A stretch of DNA of 64,000 nucleotides from an uncultured Flavobacteriales bacterium. Lineage in GTDB: Bacteria; Bacteroidota; Bacteroidia; Flavobacteriales; BACL11. The DNA lies in assembly GCA_905181585.1 (NCBI GenBank), contig CAJIYG010000003.1, positions 1 through 64,000 on the forward strand, given 5' to 3'. The notes under the pieces were generated by a model. That model saw only the letters and a program-made list of their open reading frames with translations, searched no databases and was not told the origin of the DNA. Positions within the stretch are counted from its first letter, which is position 1. The number at the start of each line of letters is the position of its first letter. The position numbers and the translations under genes are program-made. Of the stretch, positions 8,826 to 18,183 are shown one piece after another.

Positions 8826-10091
8826 GTCAAAGCCTATATCATTTCTAAACTGTTTTCCCTTGAAAGAAATTTCATTAATGTTTTTGTATGATTTGTTAAT
8901 TGCTTCACCTATATCTTTACCAAAAGATGTGACAGCAATAACTCTACCTCCATTAGTTATGATTTTTTCATCTCTTGAAATTGTTCCTGCATGAAAGAAA
9001 ATACTATCACAATCTTTATCTAAACCATTTATTATAAAACCTTTTTCATATTTTTCGGGATAACCCTCAGATACTAGCATAACTGTTGCCGCTGCTTCAT
9101 CAGAAATATTTAGATCTTTCTCACTAAATGTTCCATCGCCAATACCCTTTAAAAGATTTAATAAGTCTGACTTTATCCTAGGTATTACAACTTCAGTTTC
9201 AGGATCTCCCATTCTAACGTTATACTCAATAACCTTTGCTTCAGTGCCAACTTTGATTAAGCCAATAAATATAAAACCTTGATATAAAATCCCATCTTTT
9301 TTTAACCCTTCAACTGTAGGCTTAATTATTTCTTGATCAACTTTCTGCATAAAAAATCTATCAACAAAAGGAACGGGTGAAACTGCTCCCATACCTCCTG
9401 TATTAAGACCTTGGTCACCCTCCCCAATTCTTTTATAGTCTTTTGCAGAGGGAAGTATTTTATATGACTCCCCATCAGAAAGAACGAAAACAGAAAACTC
9501 AAGACCTTCTAAAAACTCCTCGATAACAACTTTAGAGCTTGCGTCGCCAAATTTTTTTTTAAGCACCATAGCATTAAGCTCTTGCTTGGCCTCTTCAATT
9601 TTATCAATAATTAAAACTCCTTTGCCAGCAGCAAGCCCATCTGCTTTAAGTACATATGGTGAGTTTAGTGTTTCTAAGTAGTCATAACCTTCACTAATAT
9701 TTTCTTTTGTAAATGTTTTTGATTTTGCTGTAGGGATATTATGTCTATGCATAAATTCTTTAGCAAAATCTTTACTCCCTTCAAGCTGAGCACCTAATTT
9801 AGAAGGGCCAATGATAATTATATCTTTAGTTTCTAAAGTGTTTTTAAAAGAATCTGTTATGCCATCAACCAATGGGGCTTCCGGGCCTACTATAATTAAA
9901 TTTATATTTTTTTCAACGGCAAATTCTTTTAACTTATCAAAATCTTTTAGTGAGATGTTTATATTTTGTCCTACTATTTTTGTGCCAGTATTTCCAGGAG
10001 CAAAAAAAAGGTTTTTACACTGGCTGCTTTCAGAGATTTTTTTCCCTAAAGCATGTTCTCTACCACCACTACCTAAAATTAAAACATTCAT
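8820..10091 (-). CDS. purD: Phosphoribosylamine--glycine ligase (GARS)
   Basis: The 423-residue ATP-grasp enzyme joins phosphoribosylamine and glycine to make GAR, the second step of purine synthesis. Visible landmarks are the N-terminal LILGSGGREHALG loop, the ATP-grasp segment YVLKADGLAAGKGV near residues 144-157, and the C-terminal EYNVRMGDPETE metal-binding motif near residues 285-296. Length is normal. It follows yebC by 29 bases and is probably co-transcribed with it. Confidence 0.95.
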   Translation of the reverse strand: MNVLILGSGGREHALGKKISESSQCKNLFFAPGNTGTKIVGQNINISLKDFDKLKEFAVEKNINLIIVGPEAPLVDGITDSFKNTLETKDIIIIGPSKLGAQLEGSKDFAKEFMHRHNIPTAKSKTFTKENISEGYDYLETLNSPYVLKADGLAAGKGVLIIDKIEEAKQELNAMVLKKKFGDASSKVVIEEFLEGLEFSVFVLSDGESYKILPSAKDYKRIGEGDQGLNTGGMGAVSPVPFVDRFFMQKVDQEIIKPTVEGLKKDGILYQGFIFIGLIKVGTEAKVIEYNVRMGDPETEVVIPRIKSDLLNLLKGIGDGTFSEKDLNISDEAAATVMLVSEGYPEKYEKGFIINGLDKDCDSIFFHAGTISRDEKIITNGGRVIAVTSFGKDIGEAINKSYKNINEISFKGKQFRNDIGFDL

Positions 10092-10120
10092 TTTTTAAAT
10101 TGTATTTTTTGAATTAATTG

Positions 10121-10870
10121 CTATTCATTTTCCATAACCTCTAAAATTTCATTAGTTAGCTCCATATTATGAAATACCTGCTGAACATCATCATTTTCTT
10201 CCAGCAAATCAAGTAATTTTAAAACTTTTACAGACTCATTTGCTGTGATTTTTTTTAAATTGTTGGGGATTCTTTGCAGCTCAGAGTTTTGAATTTCAAT
10301 ATTTAATTTTTCTAATTTTACTTGCATATTATTAAAGTCTGTAAGACTACAATAGACTGTAATTGCTTCATCATCAATTTCTAGCTCCTCTAGTCCAAAG
10401 TCTATAAGTTCCATTTCTAGCTCTTCAAGCTCTAACGTTATATTTTTAGGGTCTATTGTAAAAACGCCTTTTCTATTAAAAATAAATTCTAAAGAACCAT
10501 TTGTTCCTAATGCTCCATCACACTTGCTAAAATAGGATCTTACATCAGCAACAGTTCTGTTATTATTGTCTGATGCACAATCTACAAATACAGCAATTCC
10601 ATGAATAGCATATCCCTCTAAAGTAATTTCATCATAATTGGCAGTTTCTTTGCTACTTGCTTTTTTAATTGCACGTAAGACATTGTCTTTTGGCATATTA
10701 GCAGCCTTAGCATTTTGCATAACTTGTCTTAAACGAGAATTGGTTTCAGGGTTAGCTCCCCCTTCTTTTACAGACATTACAATATCTTTTCCAATCCTTG
10801 TGAAGGTTTTAGCCATCTTAGACCACCTCTTCATTTTTCGTGCTTTCCTAAATTCAAATGCTCTACCCAT
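10121..10870 (-). CDS. yebC: YebC/PmpR family protein (TACO1 homologue)
   Basis: The 249-residue product opens with a positively charged stretch containing KMKRWSKMAKTFTRIGKDI and continues with NMPKDNVLRAIKKA and the acidic GLEELEID region, all hallmarks of the YebC/TACO1 family. Members bind DNA as regulators or act at the ribosome to relieve pausing at proline stretches; which applies here is not visible. It has a good promoter directly upstream and precedes purD. Confidence 0.93.
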   Translation of the reverse strand: MGRAFEFRKARKMKRWSKMAKTFTRIGKDIVMSVKEGGANPETNSRLRQVMQNAKAANMPKDNVLRAIKKASSKETANYDEITLEGYAIHGIAVFVDCASDNNNRTVADVRSYFSKCDGALGTNGSLEFIFNRKGVFTIDPKNITLELEELEMELIDFGLEELEIDDEAITVYCSLTDFNNMQVKLEKLNIEIQNSELQRIPNNLKKITANESVKVLKLLDLLEENDDVQQVFHNMELTNEILEVMENE

Positions 10871-10886
10871 TCTTATCTCGTTTATT

Positions 10887-10917
10887 CAAAAGTAGTAATT
10901 TAATCATCTAGTTGCAA
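10887..10917 (-). promoter_or_regulatory. Promoter of yebC-purD
   Basis: On the minus strand a TTG (10915-10917) is followed by a 20-base spacer and TACTTTTG (10887-10894), matching both halves of the Bacteroidota promoter. The -33 half lies inside the restored 3' end of lepA, so yebC can be expressed independently of lepA. Confidence 0.6.
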
Positions 10918-12691
10918 GACAGATAGAAAGGCTTCTTGAGGGATTTCTACATTCCCTACCTGTCTCATTCTCTTTTTACCCTTTTTTTGTTTTTCTAGCA
11001 AGCTTTCTTTTTCTACTTATATCTCCTCCATAGCATTTAGCAGTTACATCTTTTCTAAGAGCTTTAACAGTTTCTCTTGAGATAATTTTAGAGCCAATTG
11101 CAGATTGAATAGCAATATCAAATTGTTGTCTTGGAATTAACTCTTTTAATTTTGAACATAATTTTTTTCCTAAAGTATAAGAGTTTGTTTTATGAACAAG
11201 TGCAGATAGAGCGTCTACAGGATCTCCGTTTAAAAGAATATCTAGCTTAGCTAAGCTAGAAACTTTATAGTCTATCGGATAATAATCAAAAGATGCATAG
11301 CCTTTTGAAACAGATTTTAATCTGTCATAGAAATCAAAAACAATTTCGCCAAGTGGCATTTCAAATGTTAATTCTACTCTGTCAGTTGTTAAGTAAACTT
11401 GATTTTTCAACTCACCTCTTTTAGAAATACAAAGAGTCATTACTTGCCCAATAAAATCAGATTTTGTGATAATTTGTGCTCTGATATATGGCTCTTCAAC
11501 ATAGTCTAGAGTACTTGGGTCAGGGTAGTCTGAGGGATTATGAATAACTAGTTTTTCTTTATTGCTTTTATAAGCAAAGTATGAAACATTTGGAACTGTA
11601 GTTATGACAGTCATTTCAAATTCTCTTTCAAGTCTTTCTTGAATAATCTCCATATGCAGCATACCTAAAAACCCACATCTAAATCCAAAACCTAGTGCTG
11701 CTGATGATTCAGTTTCATAAGTAAGAGATGCATCATTTAGTTGAAGTTTTTCCATAGAGTTTCTTAGCTCCTCAAAATCTTCGTTGTCTACAGGGTAAAT
11801 ACCGGCAAACACCATTGGCTTTACCTCTTCAAATCCTTGAACTGGATCTGCAGCTGGTTTTTCTACAGTTGTTATTGTATCACCCACCTTTACTTCTTTT
11901 GCTTCTTTAATTCCAGAAATTATATAGCCAACCTCTCCGCAACTCATGTTTTTTTTGGGGAATTGCTTAAGTCTTAGGGCTCCAATTTCTTCAGCTAAAT
12001 ACTCTTTTTCTGTAGACATAAATTTAACTTTCTGCCCTTTTTTAATTGTTCCATTGATTATTTTAAAATAAGCCTCAATTCCTCGAAAAGTATTATAAAC
12101 AGAGTCAAAAATCATTGCCTGTAAAGGAAGATTAGGATCTCCTTTTGGATGAGGAATCTTTAAAATTATTTCTTCTAAAATTTTTTCAATTCCGACGCCT
12201 GTTTTTGCACTTGCAGAGATGATATCTTCATGTTTACAACCGATCAGGTCAACTATTTGATCTTTTACAACTTCAGGTTCGGCGCTTGGTAGATCAATTT
12301 TGTTTAAGACTGGGATTATTTCAAGATCATTTTCTAGAGCTAGATATAGATTTGAAATAGTTTGAGCCTGAATTCCTTGTGCAGCATCTACAATAAGTAA
12401 TGCACCCTCACAAGCAGCTATAGATCGTGATACTTCATAAGAAAAATCAACATGTCCTGGAGTATCAATTAAATTCAACACATACTCATCATTATTGTAT
12501 TGGTAAGTCATTTGAACAGCATGACTTTTAATTGTAATACCTCTTTCTTTTTCTAAATCCATGTCATCTAACAACTGATCTTTAGAGTCTCTTTCACTAA
12601 CAGCACCTGTAAACTCTAGTAGTCTATCTGCCAATGTACTTTTGCCGTGATCAATATGAGCTATGATGCAAAAATTTCTAATTTTATTCAT
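10900..12691 (-). CDS. lepA: Elongation factor 4 / LepA (apparent frameshift near the C-terminus)
   Basis: This translational GTPase acts on the ribosome (back-translocation or initiation/biogenesis). N-terminal GTPase motifs are clear: AHIDHGKST (G1), RGITIKSHA (G2), DTPGHVDF (G3) and NKIDLP (G4). The LepA-specific C-terminal domain follows, with [14 protein letters not shown] near residue 560. As written the frame ends at 10976 with a wrong tail. Removing one base near 10999 restores [21 protein letters not shown] and a normal end at 10900, giving 596 residues, the usual family length. The shift is a single-base insertion, probably a sequence error because the rest is intact. Confidence 0.92.
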
Positions 12692-12713
12692 TACCTGCGA
12701 AAATACATTTTTT

Positions 12714-12721
12714 CAAAAATA
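12714..12721 (-). promoter_or_regulatory. Promoter -7 box for lepA
   Basis: The minus strand reads TATTTTTG, an exact TAnnTTTG box, 23 bases before the lepA ATG at 12691. Confidence 0.45.
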
Positions 12722-12765
12722 TTTCGTTATTAAATTTTGTATTATTGTCGAAGAAAATAGATATT

Positions 12766-13005
12766 ATGAATAAAGTAAAAATAAATAGACAGAGACACAT
12801 ATTAAAGTCTTTAACTTGGAACTCACTTGCTATGACTACCACTTACTTTGTTTTAACAGAATTACCTCCTTTTTTTGACTTAGAACCTATTTCTAAGAGT
12901 GGAGCTGGCTTTCTAGTTGTTTTAGATAGAATAGTTAAATTACTTTTTTATTATTTTCATGAAAGAGCCTGGTTTTCCTCTAATTTTGGAGTAACTAAAA
13001 AATAA
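12766..13005 (+). CDS. DUF2061 small membrane protein
   Basis: The product is 79 residues from the ATG at 12766; an upstream in-frame TTG at 12745 is a poorer choice because it falls in the promoter region. HILKSLTWNSLAMTTTY and the closing VKLLFYYFHERAW are the two conserved blocks of DUF2061, a family of two-helix membrane proteins. The molecular role is unknown. Its stop abuts the stop of the convergent rhomboid gene without a gap. Confidence 0.8.
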   Translation: MNKVKINRQRHILKSLTWNSLAMTTTYFVLTELPPFFDLEPISKSGAGFLVVLDRIVKLLFYYFHERAWFSSNFGVTKK

Positions 13006-13656
13006 CTATTTCTTTTCTATATAATCATAAGTTATTTTAATTTCATCTTTATTATATTTTATCTCATCTTGTTCATCAATTTCCCATTGATAAACATCTT
13101 TTTTAGGGCCTAAATTTTTAAAGAAAAACGCAATAATTAGGCCAGCTATTAAGCCAGAAAGATGACCCTCCCATGAAACATTCTCATGAGTAGGGAGTAG
13201 GCCCCAAAACATGCTGCCGTAAATAAATACTACAACCAGAGACAGGGCAGAAAGTCTTTTGTTTTTCTTCATTAATCCACTAAAAAAGATAAAGCTTGCC
13301 AATGCATAAATGAAACCACTAGCCCCAATATGAAAACTTGATCTACCAATGCCCCAAAGTAATATTCCGCATGTAAAATAAAGCCAAAGAACTAATCTAA
13401 ATTTAATTCTTGGATAAAAGTAACTTAAGCTTGATCCTAATACAATTATTGGCATAGAGTTGTTAATTAAATGACTCAAATCTTTATGTATAAAAGGAGA
13501 AAAAACAATCCCTTTCAACCCTTTAAATGATCTTGGTAATACTCCAAGATCAATATATGATGTGTTATATAATATTTCGAAAATTTTTACACCCCACATA
13601 ATGAGTAAAAAAAACAAAGGATACTTTAGTGTATTAATCAAATTTTTGTTAAACAT
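13006..13656 (-). CDS. Rhomboid-family intramembrane serine protease
   Basis: The 216-residue product has about six membrane segments. The catalytic serine is in HIGASGFIYA (GxSG, near residue 113) and the partner histidine in WEGHLSGLIAG (near residue 163), with the His-Asn pair in LSHLINNSMPI that lines the rhomboid active site. It would cleave membrane-spanning substrates within the bilayer. The first 60 residues are less conserved and the C-terminal 30 are charged and cytoplasmic. The substrate is unknown. Confidence 0.85.
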   Translation of the reverse strand: MFNKNLINTLKYPLFFLLIMWGVKIFEILYNTSYIDLGVLPRSFKGLKGIVFSPFIHKDLSHLINNSMPIIVLGSSLSYFYPRIKFRLVLWLYFTCGILLWGIGRSSFHIGASGFIYALASFIFFSGLMKKNKRLSALSLVVVFIYGSMFWGLLPTHENVSWEGHLSGLIAGLIIAFFFKNLGPKKDVYQWEIDEQDEIKYNKDEIKITYDYIEKK

Positions 13657-13730
13657 ATTGTTATTATTATCTTCAATAAAATTAATCTTTTTGAATCTAA
13701 ATTTATGTATAAAAATGTATTTTTACTTAA

Positions 13731-16500
13731 ATGCTAAAAATTAAAAATAAATTATTTTTACTCGATGCTTTTGCTCTAATTTACAGAGCATATTTTGCAT
13801 TTGCTAAAAATCCTAGAATTAATTCAAAAGGTTTAGAAACATCTGCAGTTTTTGGTTTTACCAACTCTCTTCTTGAAATTTTAAGAAAAGAGAACCCGTC
13901 ACATATTGCTGTTGTTTTTGACACAAAAAAGCCAACAGAGAGACACATAGAGTTTCCACAGTACAAAGCTCATAGAGATGCCATGCCTGAGGGGATTTCT
14001 CTTGCTTTACCATATATCGATAAGCTATTGGAGGCATTGAAGATTCCAAAATTATTTATGGACGGTTATGAAGCGGATGATGTCATTGGAACGATTGCTA
14101 AGAAAGCTGAAAAAAATGGCTTCCAAGTATATATGATGACTTCAGATAAAGATTTTGCACAGCTAGTTTCGGAAAACATTTTCATGCACAGACCTGGAAA
14201 CAAATGGCAGCCAACAGAAACATGGGGGATTAAAGAAGTTCTTGACAAATTTCAGATAAAAAGAGTAGAACAAGTTATTGATTTTCTTGCAATGATGGGT
14301 GATGCAGCAGATAATATTCCTGGTATTTCAGGCGTTGGTAAAAAAACTGCTCAAAAATTTATAAATGATTATGATTCCGTGGAGGGTTTATTTGCTAACA
14401 CTGATAAACTAAAGGGAAAAATTAGGGAAAAAGTTGAGTCTTCAAAGGAGATTGGTTTATTATCCAAAAAACTTGTAACAATAATTACTGATGTTCCAAT
14501 AGAAATTGATTTTGGACAAATGGAACTTAATATTAAAGACCTTGATGCATTAACAAATCTTTTTGAAGAGTTAGAGTTTAGGAATTTTTTAAATCGATTT
14601 TCTCAGCTAATTCATAAAGAGGAAGAAACTCCAATGGAAAAAAGAGAGATTATTGATAATGAGAAGACAGATGATTCTCAATTTGATTTATTTTCAAATG
14701 TTGTTCCTGCTGAGAAGCCTAATAATTTCCTAAAACTTGATGCGTTTACAAAAATTATTTCTTCATTTTTAGATCTTGAGCAGTTTATAGAAAAAAACTC
14801 TAAAGAAAATAGTTTAGTTTTTAATTTTATTTTAGATAAAGACGGCGTTCATGGATTAGGCTTGTCTTTTAAAGAAAATGAATATGTTTTTATAAATTTC
14901 TCTAAAACTAATCAAAACTACAAGCAATTATTGAAGCAATTATTTGAAAACCCTACTGTCACTAAAATTTCTTATAATATAAAACCTCAGTTAAAAATAT
15001 TAAAAGGTTTTGATGTAGCTCTTTGTGGAGATATTTTTGATGTAAATATCGCTCATTATATTTTGCACCCAGACATGAGACATAATCTTGATATCATTTC
15101 TGAAAATTACTTGTCTTTAATAATTGAAAGTGACAAAGATTTACTGAGAAAATCTCCAAATAAAAATACACTTACATATTTAAGTGAAGATAAGCTGGCA
15201 CAAGTTTCTTCAAAAAGAATTCTAACTATTCAAAGCTTATATCCAATATTTCTTAAAGAATTAGAAAACATTAAATCTAAAGATTTATTTTTAAACATTG
15301 AGATGCCTTTAGTTCGAGTTTTATCAAAGATGGAAAATCAAGGGATCTCTTTAGATGTTAGCATGCTAAATGAGTACTCCTTTGAGTTAGAAAAAGTATT
15401 AGATAAATGTACGGAAAAGATTTATACTCTAGCTGAATCTAAATTTAATATTTCTTCCCCCAAGCAATTAGGTGAAATTCTTTTTGATCAAATGATGCTT
15501 CTTAAAAAACCAAAAAAAACAAAATCTGGTCAATACTCAACTTCTGAAGAAACTTTATTAGCACTAAAAGATGAACATGTTATAATTGAATATATTTTAG
15601 AGTATAGAGAAATAAAAAAATTACTTAGTACATATGTTAAAGCATTACCACTTTTAGTTAATAATAGCGGCAAAATACATACAACTTTTAATCAATCTGT
15701 TGCAGCTACAGGAAGACTAAGTTCAACGAACCCAAACATTCAGAATATTCCTATTCGATCAAGCAGGGGGATGAGAGTGAGAGAATCATTTATAGCTAGC
15801 CAAAATTGTATCTTACTTGCCGCAGATTATTCTCAAATTGAATTAAGAATTATGGCTTCTTTAAGTAATGACAGTACGATGCTTAAAGCATTCAATGAAG
15901 GCATTGATATACATACAGCTACAGCTGCAAAAGTATTTAAGGTAGAGGTTAAAGATGTGACAAGAAATATGAGGTCAAAAGCAAAATCTGTTAATTTTGG
16001 AATTATTTATGGTATATCTGCATTTGGATTAGCTCAAAACACAGGCATGAGTCGCAAGGAATCAAAAGAAGTTATCGAACAATATTTTGAGGAATTTCCA
16101 GGTATAAAAAAATACATGGATCATTCAATAAACATAGCTAGAGAAAATGAATTTGTTGAAACAATATTTGGTAGAAGACGTTATTTGAAAGATATTAACT
16201 CAAGAAATGCAATTATGCGAAATGCAGCTGAAAGAAATGCAATAAATGCTCCAATTCAAGGTTCTGCAGCCGATATAATTAAAAAGGCAATGATTGACTA
16301 TTGATATAGAAATAACTAGAAAAGGTTTAAAGTCAAAAATGTTATTACAAGTTCATGATGAACTTATTTTTGATATGTTAAAATCAGAAGAGCAAGAACT
16401 AAGGGAGATTGTAAATGACTGTATGTCTAATGTTTGTAAACTTTCCGTTCCATTAGTTGTAGATATTGGTATTGGAGATAATTGGCTGCAAGCGCACTAG
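13731..16500 (+). CDS. polA: DNA polymerase I (apparent frameshift; degenerate proofreading domain)
   Basis: The N-terminal 5'-3' exonuclease (residues 1-290) keeps its acidic motifs (LLDAFALIYRA, VVFDTKKPTERH, DGYEADDVIG, TSDKDFAQL). The polymerase domain keeps motif A (DYSQIELRIMA), the O-helix (RSKAKSVNFGIIYG) and motif C (QVHDELIFD). The middle 3'-5' exonuclease domain is degenerate: DxE is replaced by NFI at residues 364-366 and the second acidic site by Pro-Gln at 419-420, so proofreading is probably lost. The frame breaks at 16302-16304. Removing one T near 16299 joins MID to IDIEITRKG and gives 922 residues. The polymerase signature after the break is intact, so this looks like a sequence error. 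Confidence 0.92.
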
Positions 16501-16512
16501 AGAGTTGTTACC

Positions 16513-16722
16513 CTACTTCTTATTGAAAAGTAAATATAGCACAACGAGTGCTATTACGCCTATAAATGAACTGCCAGCATCTTGAATGTTGCCAACAGGA
16601 TCCCAGCCTAAAATTTTATCGTCTACTAGCAATTGCACAATAACTCCAAGACATAAAAAAGATAATGAGATTGTAATGGCATTATTTAATGTATCTGTTA
16701 TAAACGAATATAGTTTTTTCAT
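16513..16722 (-). CDS. Small two-helix membrane protein, paralogue of the 16823-17050 gene
   Basis: The product is 69 residues: an N-terminal amphipathic stretch, a membrane segment near residues 14-34 (LSFLCLGVIVQLLVDD), a short polar turn with WDPVGNIQDAG, and a second segment ending in LLFNKK. It shares layout and spaced identities with the neighbouring 75-residue protein (LGxxVxxL, G-x-G in helix 2, terminal x-K-K). I do not recognise a named family. Its start is separated from the paralogue by a terminator. A near-consensus TATCTTTA box lies just upstream, so it may have its own weak promoter. Confidence 0.6.
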   Translation of the reverse strand: MKKLYSFITDTLNNAITISLSFLCLGVIVQLLVDDKILGWDPVGNIQDAGSSFIGVIALVVLYLLFNKK

Positions 16723-16761
16723 AAAAAGTTTATTGATTTGATAAAGATATAATTAAAATTA

Positions 16762-16800
16762 TAAAAAAAAAATAGCCCTACTTATTTAGTAGGGCTATTT
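16762..16800 (-). terminator. Rho-independent terminator of the 16823-17050 gene
   Basis: Bases 16770-16781 and 16789-16800 form a perfect 12-base inverted repeat (core AGCCCTAC / GTAGGGCT) with a 7-base loop. On the minus strand it is followed by an uninterrupted run of Ts from the A tract at 16762-16771. It sits 22 bases after the stop of the 75-residue gene. Confidence 0.85.
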
Positions 16801-16822
16801 AATTAAAACTTAATAATTATTC

Positions 16823-17050
16823 TTACTTTTTAGTTAAAAGTGAGAATAAGACACATAAACCAACTAGTCCAGCAAATCCAGCTCCGCCTAAACCGTTGAT
16901 TACTCCCATTACATTGTCAATAACTGACAGTCCAAACATAGCACCATTTCCAAATAGGATTTCTACTGCTACACCTAGTCCTAAAACTGTCATAATTAAA
17001 CCTGTTAAGCCTTGAAAAAAGCCATTAAAATACTTAAATACATTATCCAT
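16823..17050 (-). CDS. Small two-helix membrane protein, paralogue of the 16513-16722 gene
   Basis: The product is 75 residues. After MDNVFKYFNGFFQGL come a membrane segment (IMTVLGLGVAVEILFG), a loop with SVIDNVMGVINGLGG and a Gly-rich second segment (AGFAGLVGLCVLFSLL) ending in TKK. Composition is Gly/Val/Leu-rich with very few charges. It has a strong promoter box 32 bases upstream of the ATG and a strong terminator downstream, so it is a self-contained, probably well expressed unit. It has a holin-like size, but no lysis gene is nearby; function unknown. Confidence 0.65.
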   Translation of the reverse strand: MDNVFKYFNGFFQGLTGLIMTVLGLGVAVEILFGNGAMFGLSVIDNVMGVINGLGGAGFAGLVGLCVLFSLLTKK

Positions 17051-17356
17051 AATAATTTAATAATTTGATTAATACTGTCAGCAAACTTATAGCATAAAAG
17101 ATCTTTATCTAATTTTAAGCTTAATTTATTTTAAAGCTAGACTAAAATATAAAATTATAGTTTATAGTTTTTTAAAACTACTTAACTATTTGATTTTTAA
17201 TATATTATGTTTTTATTTTCTGTTTTTTTTCTAGTTTTTTCCTAACCTTTTGCACATTATATTGTTAAAAATCGAACATATGATGTAAATATCTGAAAAA
17301 CAAGTATTTACGAGATAATATTGTTTATTTTTTGATGTTTTATTAGGTGTTTTTAC
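17051..17356. other. 306-base intergenic region, very AT-rich
   Basis: This is the longest gene-free stretch. It lies upstream of the 75-residue membrane protein gene and downstream of the SDR gene, both on the minus strand. It contains the promoter box at 17082-17089 and long T tracts around 17210-17240. I see no convincing ORF, no tRNA-like fold and no strong hairpin. A small palindrome at 17166-17179 is too weak to interpret. A small RNA or a long regulatory leader is possible but not supported. Confidence 0.5.
17082..17089 (-). promoter_or_regulatory. Promoter -7 box for the 75-residue membrane protein gene
   Basis: The minus strand reads TAAGTTTG, an exact TAnnTTTG match, 32 bases before the ATG at 17050. 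The -33 region has only TTAG rather than TTG. Confidence 0.5.
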
Positions 17357-18070
17357 TTAAATTGTAATATCTCTTAATGTGAGCTCATTTGATTCAAAAA
17401 TATCTTGATTTTCTATAACATAAAGGATTTTTTTAGCAACATTATCAGGTGTTTCTAGATCTCCATTCCTGTGATAGTCTTTAAAGTTTTCTACCAATGA
17501 GAATGTTTCTTTATTTGCAGATCTAATTTTTAATTGCATATCTGTATCTACAATACCTGGCGAAATAGAGAATGATTTAACATCGCTAAATTCTTCATTT
17601 ACGCATGAGTTCAGCATCTTTAGGGCAGACTTAGATGCGCAATATGTAGACCAACTTTCGATAGCTCTAAATGCAGCTCCTGAACTTATATTAATAACTG
17701 TATGTTGAGTTTTACTTGTCTTATTTACTTGTTTTAAGAATTTATTTAAGATAATTGTGGGGGCTATAATATTAGCCATATACTCTAAAATTATTTGATT
17801 ATCTTTTCTTTTTCCTAAAGGTTTTATTTCTCCTATATCTCCTGCATTATTTACAAGGATAGTGTGATTATTATTCTTAAAACCTGGAAAATTTAGTGAT
17901 AATAATTTTTTTTCATTACTTAGGTCTGTCTTAATAAAGGTAAAGTTTGGATGAGAAATATGATTTTGTCTAGAAACCCCTACAACAACATACCCCTTTT
18001 CAAGCATTATACTAGCTAAAGCTTTTCCAACACCACGACCAGTTCCGCTAATGATTACATTACCTACCAT
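17357..18070 (-). CDS. SDR-family short-chain dehydrogenase/reductase
   Basis: The 237-residue Rossmann-fold oxidoreductase has a nucleotide-binding motif G-T-G-R-G-V-G-K at residues 9-16. It also has NNAG near residues 74-77, the catalytic serine in NISSGAAF, and the YxxxK pair in TYCASKSAL. The C-terminal SISPGIVDTDM block is typical of the sepiapterin reductase/YueD-like group of classical SDRs. The substrate cannot be read from sequence. It is divergent from the EamA transporter and lies alone on its strand. Confidence 0.85.
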   Translation of the reverse strand: MVGNVIISGTGRGVGKALASIMLEKGYVVVGVSRQNHISHPNFTFIKTDLSNEKKLLSLNFPGFKNNNHTILVNNAGDIGEIKPLGKRKDNQIILEYMANIIAPTIILNKFLKQVNKTSKTQHTVINISSGAAFRAIESWSTYCASKSALKMLNSCVNEEFSDVKSFSISPGIVDTDMQLKIRSANKETFSLVENFKDYHRNGDLETPDNVAKKILYVIENQDIFESNELTLRDITI

Positions 18071-18118
18071 ATTAGTTAAATTGTTTTATTAATACTTTAT
18101 CTAAAGTTTTTGTTTGCA

Positions 18119-18126
18119 TACTTTTG
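18119..18126 (+). promoter_or_regulatory. Promoter -7 box for the EamA transporter gene
   Basis: TACTTTTG, an exact TAnnTTTG match, lies 57 bases upstream of the TTG start. No well-placed -33 TTG is seen. Confidence 0.35.
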
Positions 18127-18183
18127 TAAAAGTATTAAAATCAATCTCTAAAAGATTCGATACTATCTTAAAATTAAATAAAA

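Noticed and set aside
16294-16500. Separate small gene downstream of polA
   Set aside because: Its product is the PolA C-terminus (motif C, QVHDELIFD), so it is part of polA in another frame and not an independent gene.
16513-17050. Holin or toxin-antitoxin reading of the two mini membrane proteins
   Set aside because: There is no endolysin, antitoxin-like partner or phage gene nearby, and the two proteins are paralogues, not a toxin/antitoxin pair.
17166-17179. Small palindrome in the 306-base intergenic region
   Set aside because: It is almost all A and T and is expected by chance in this composition.
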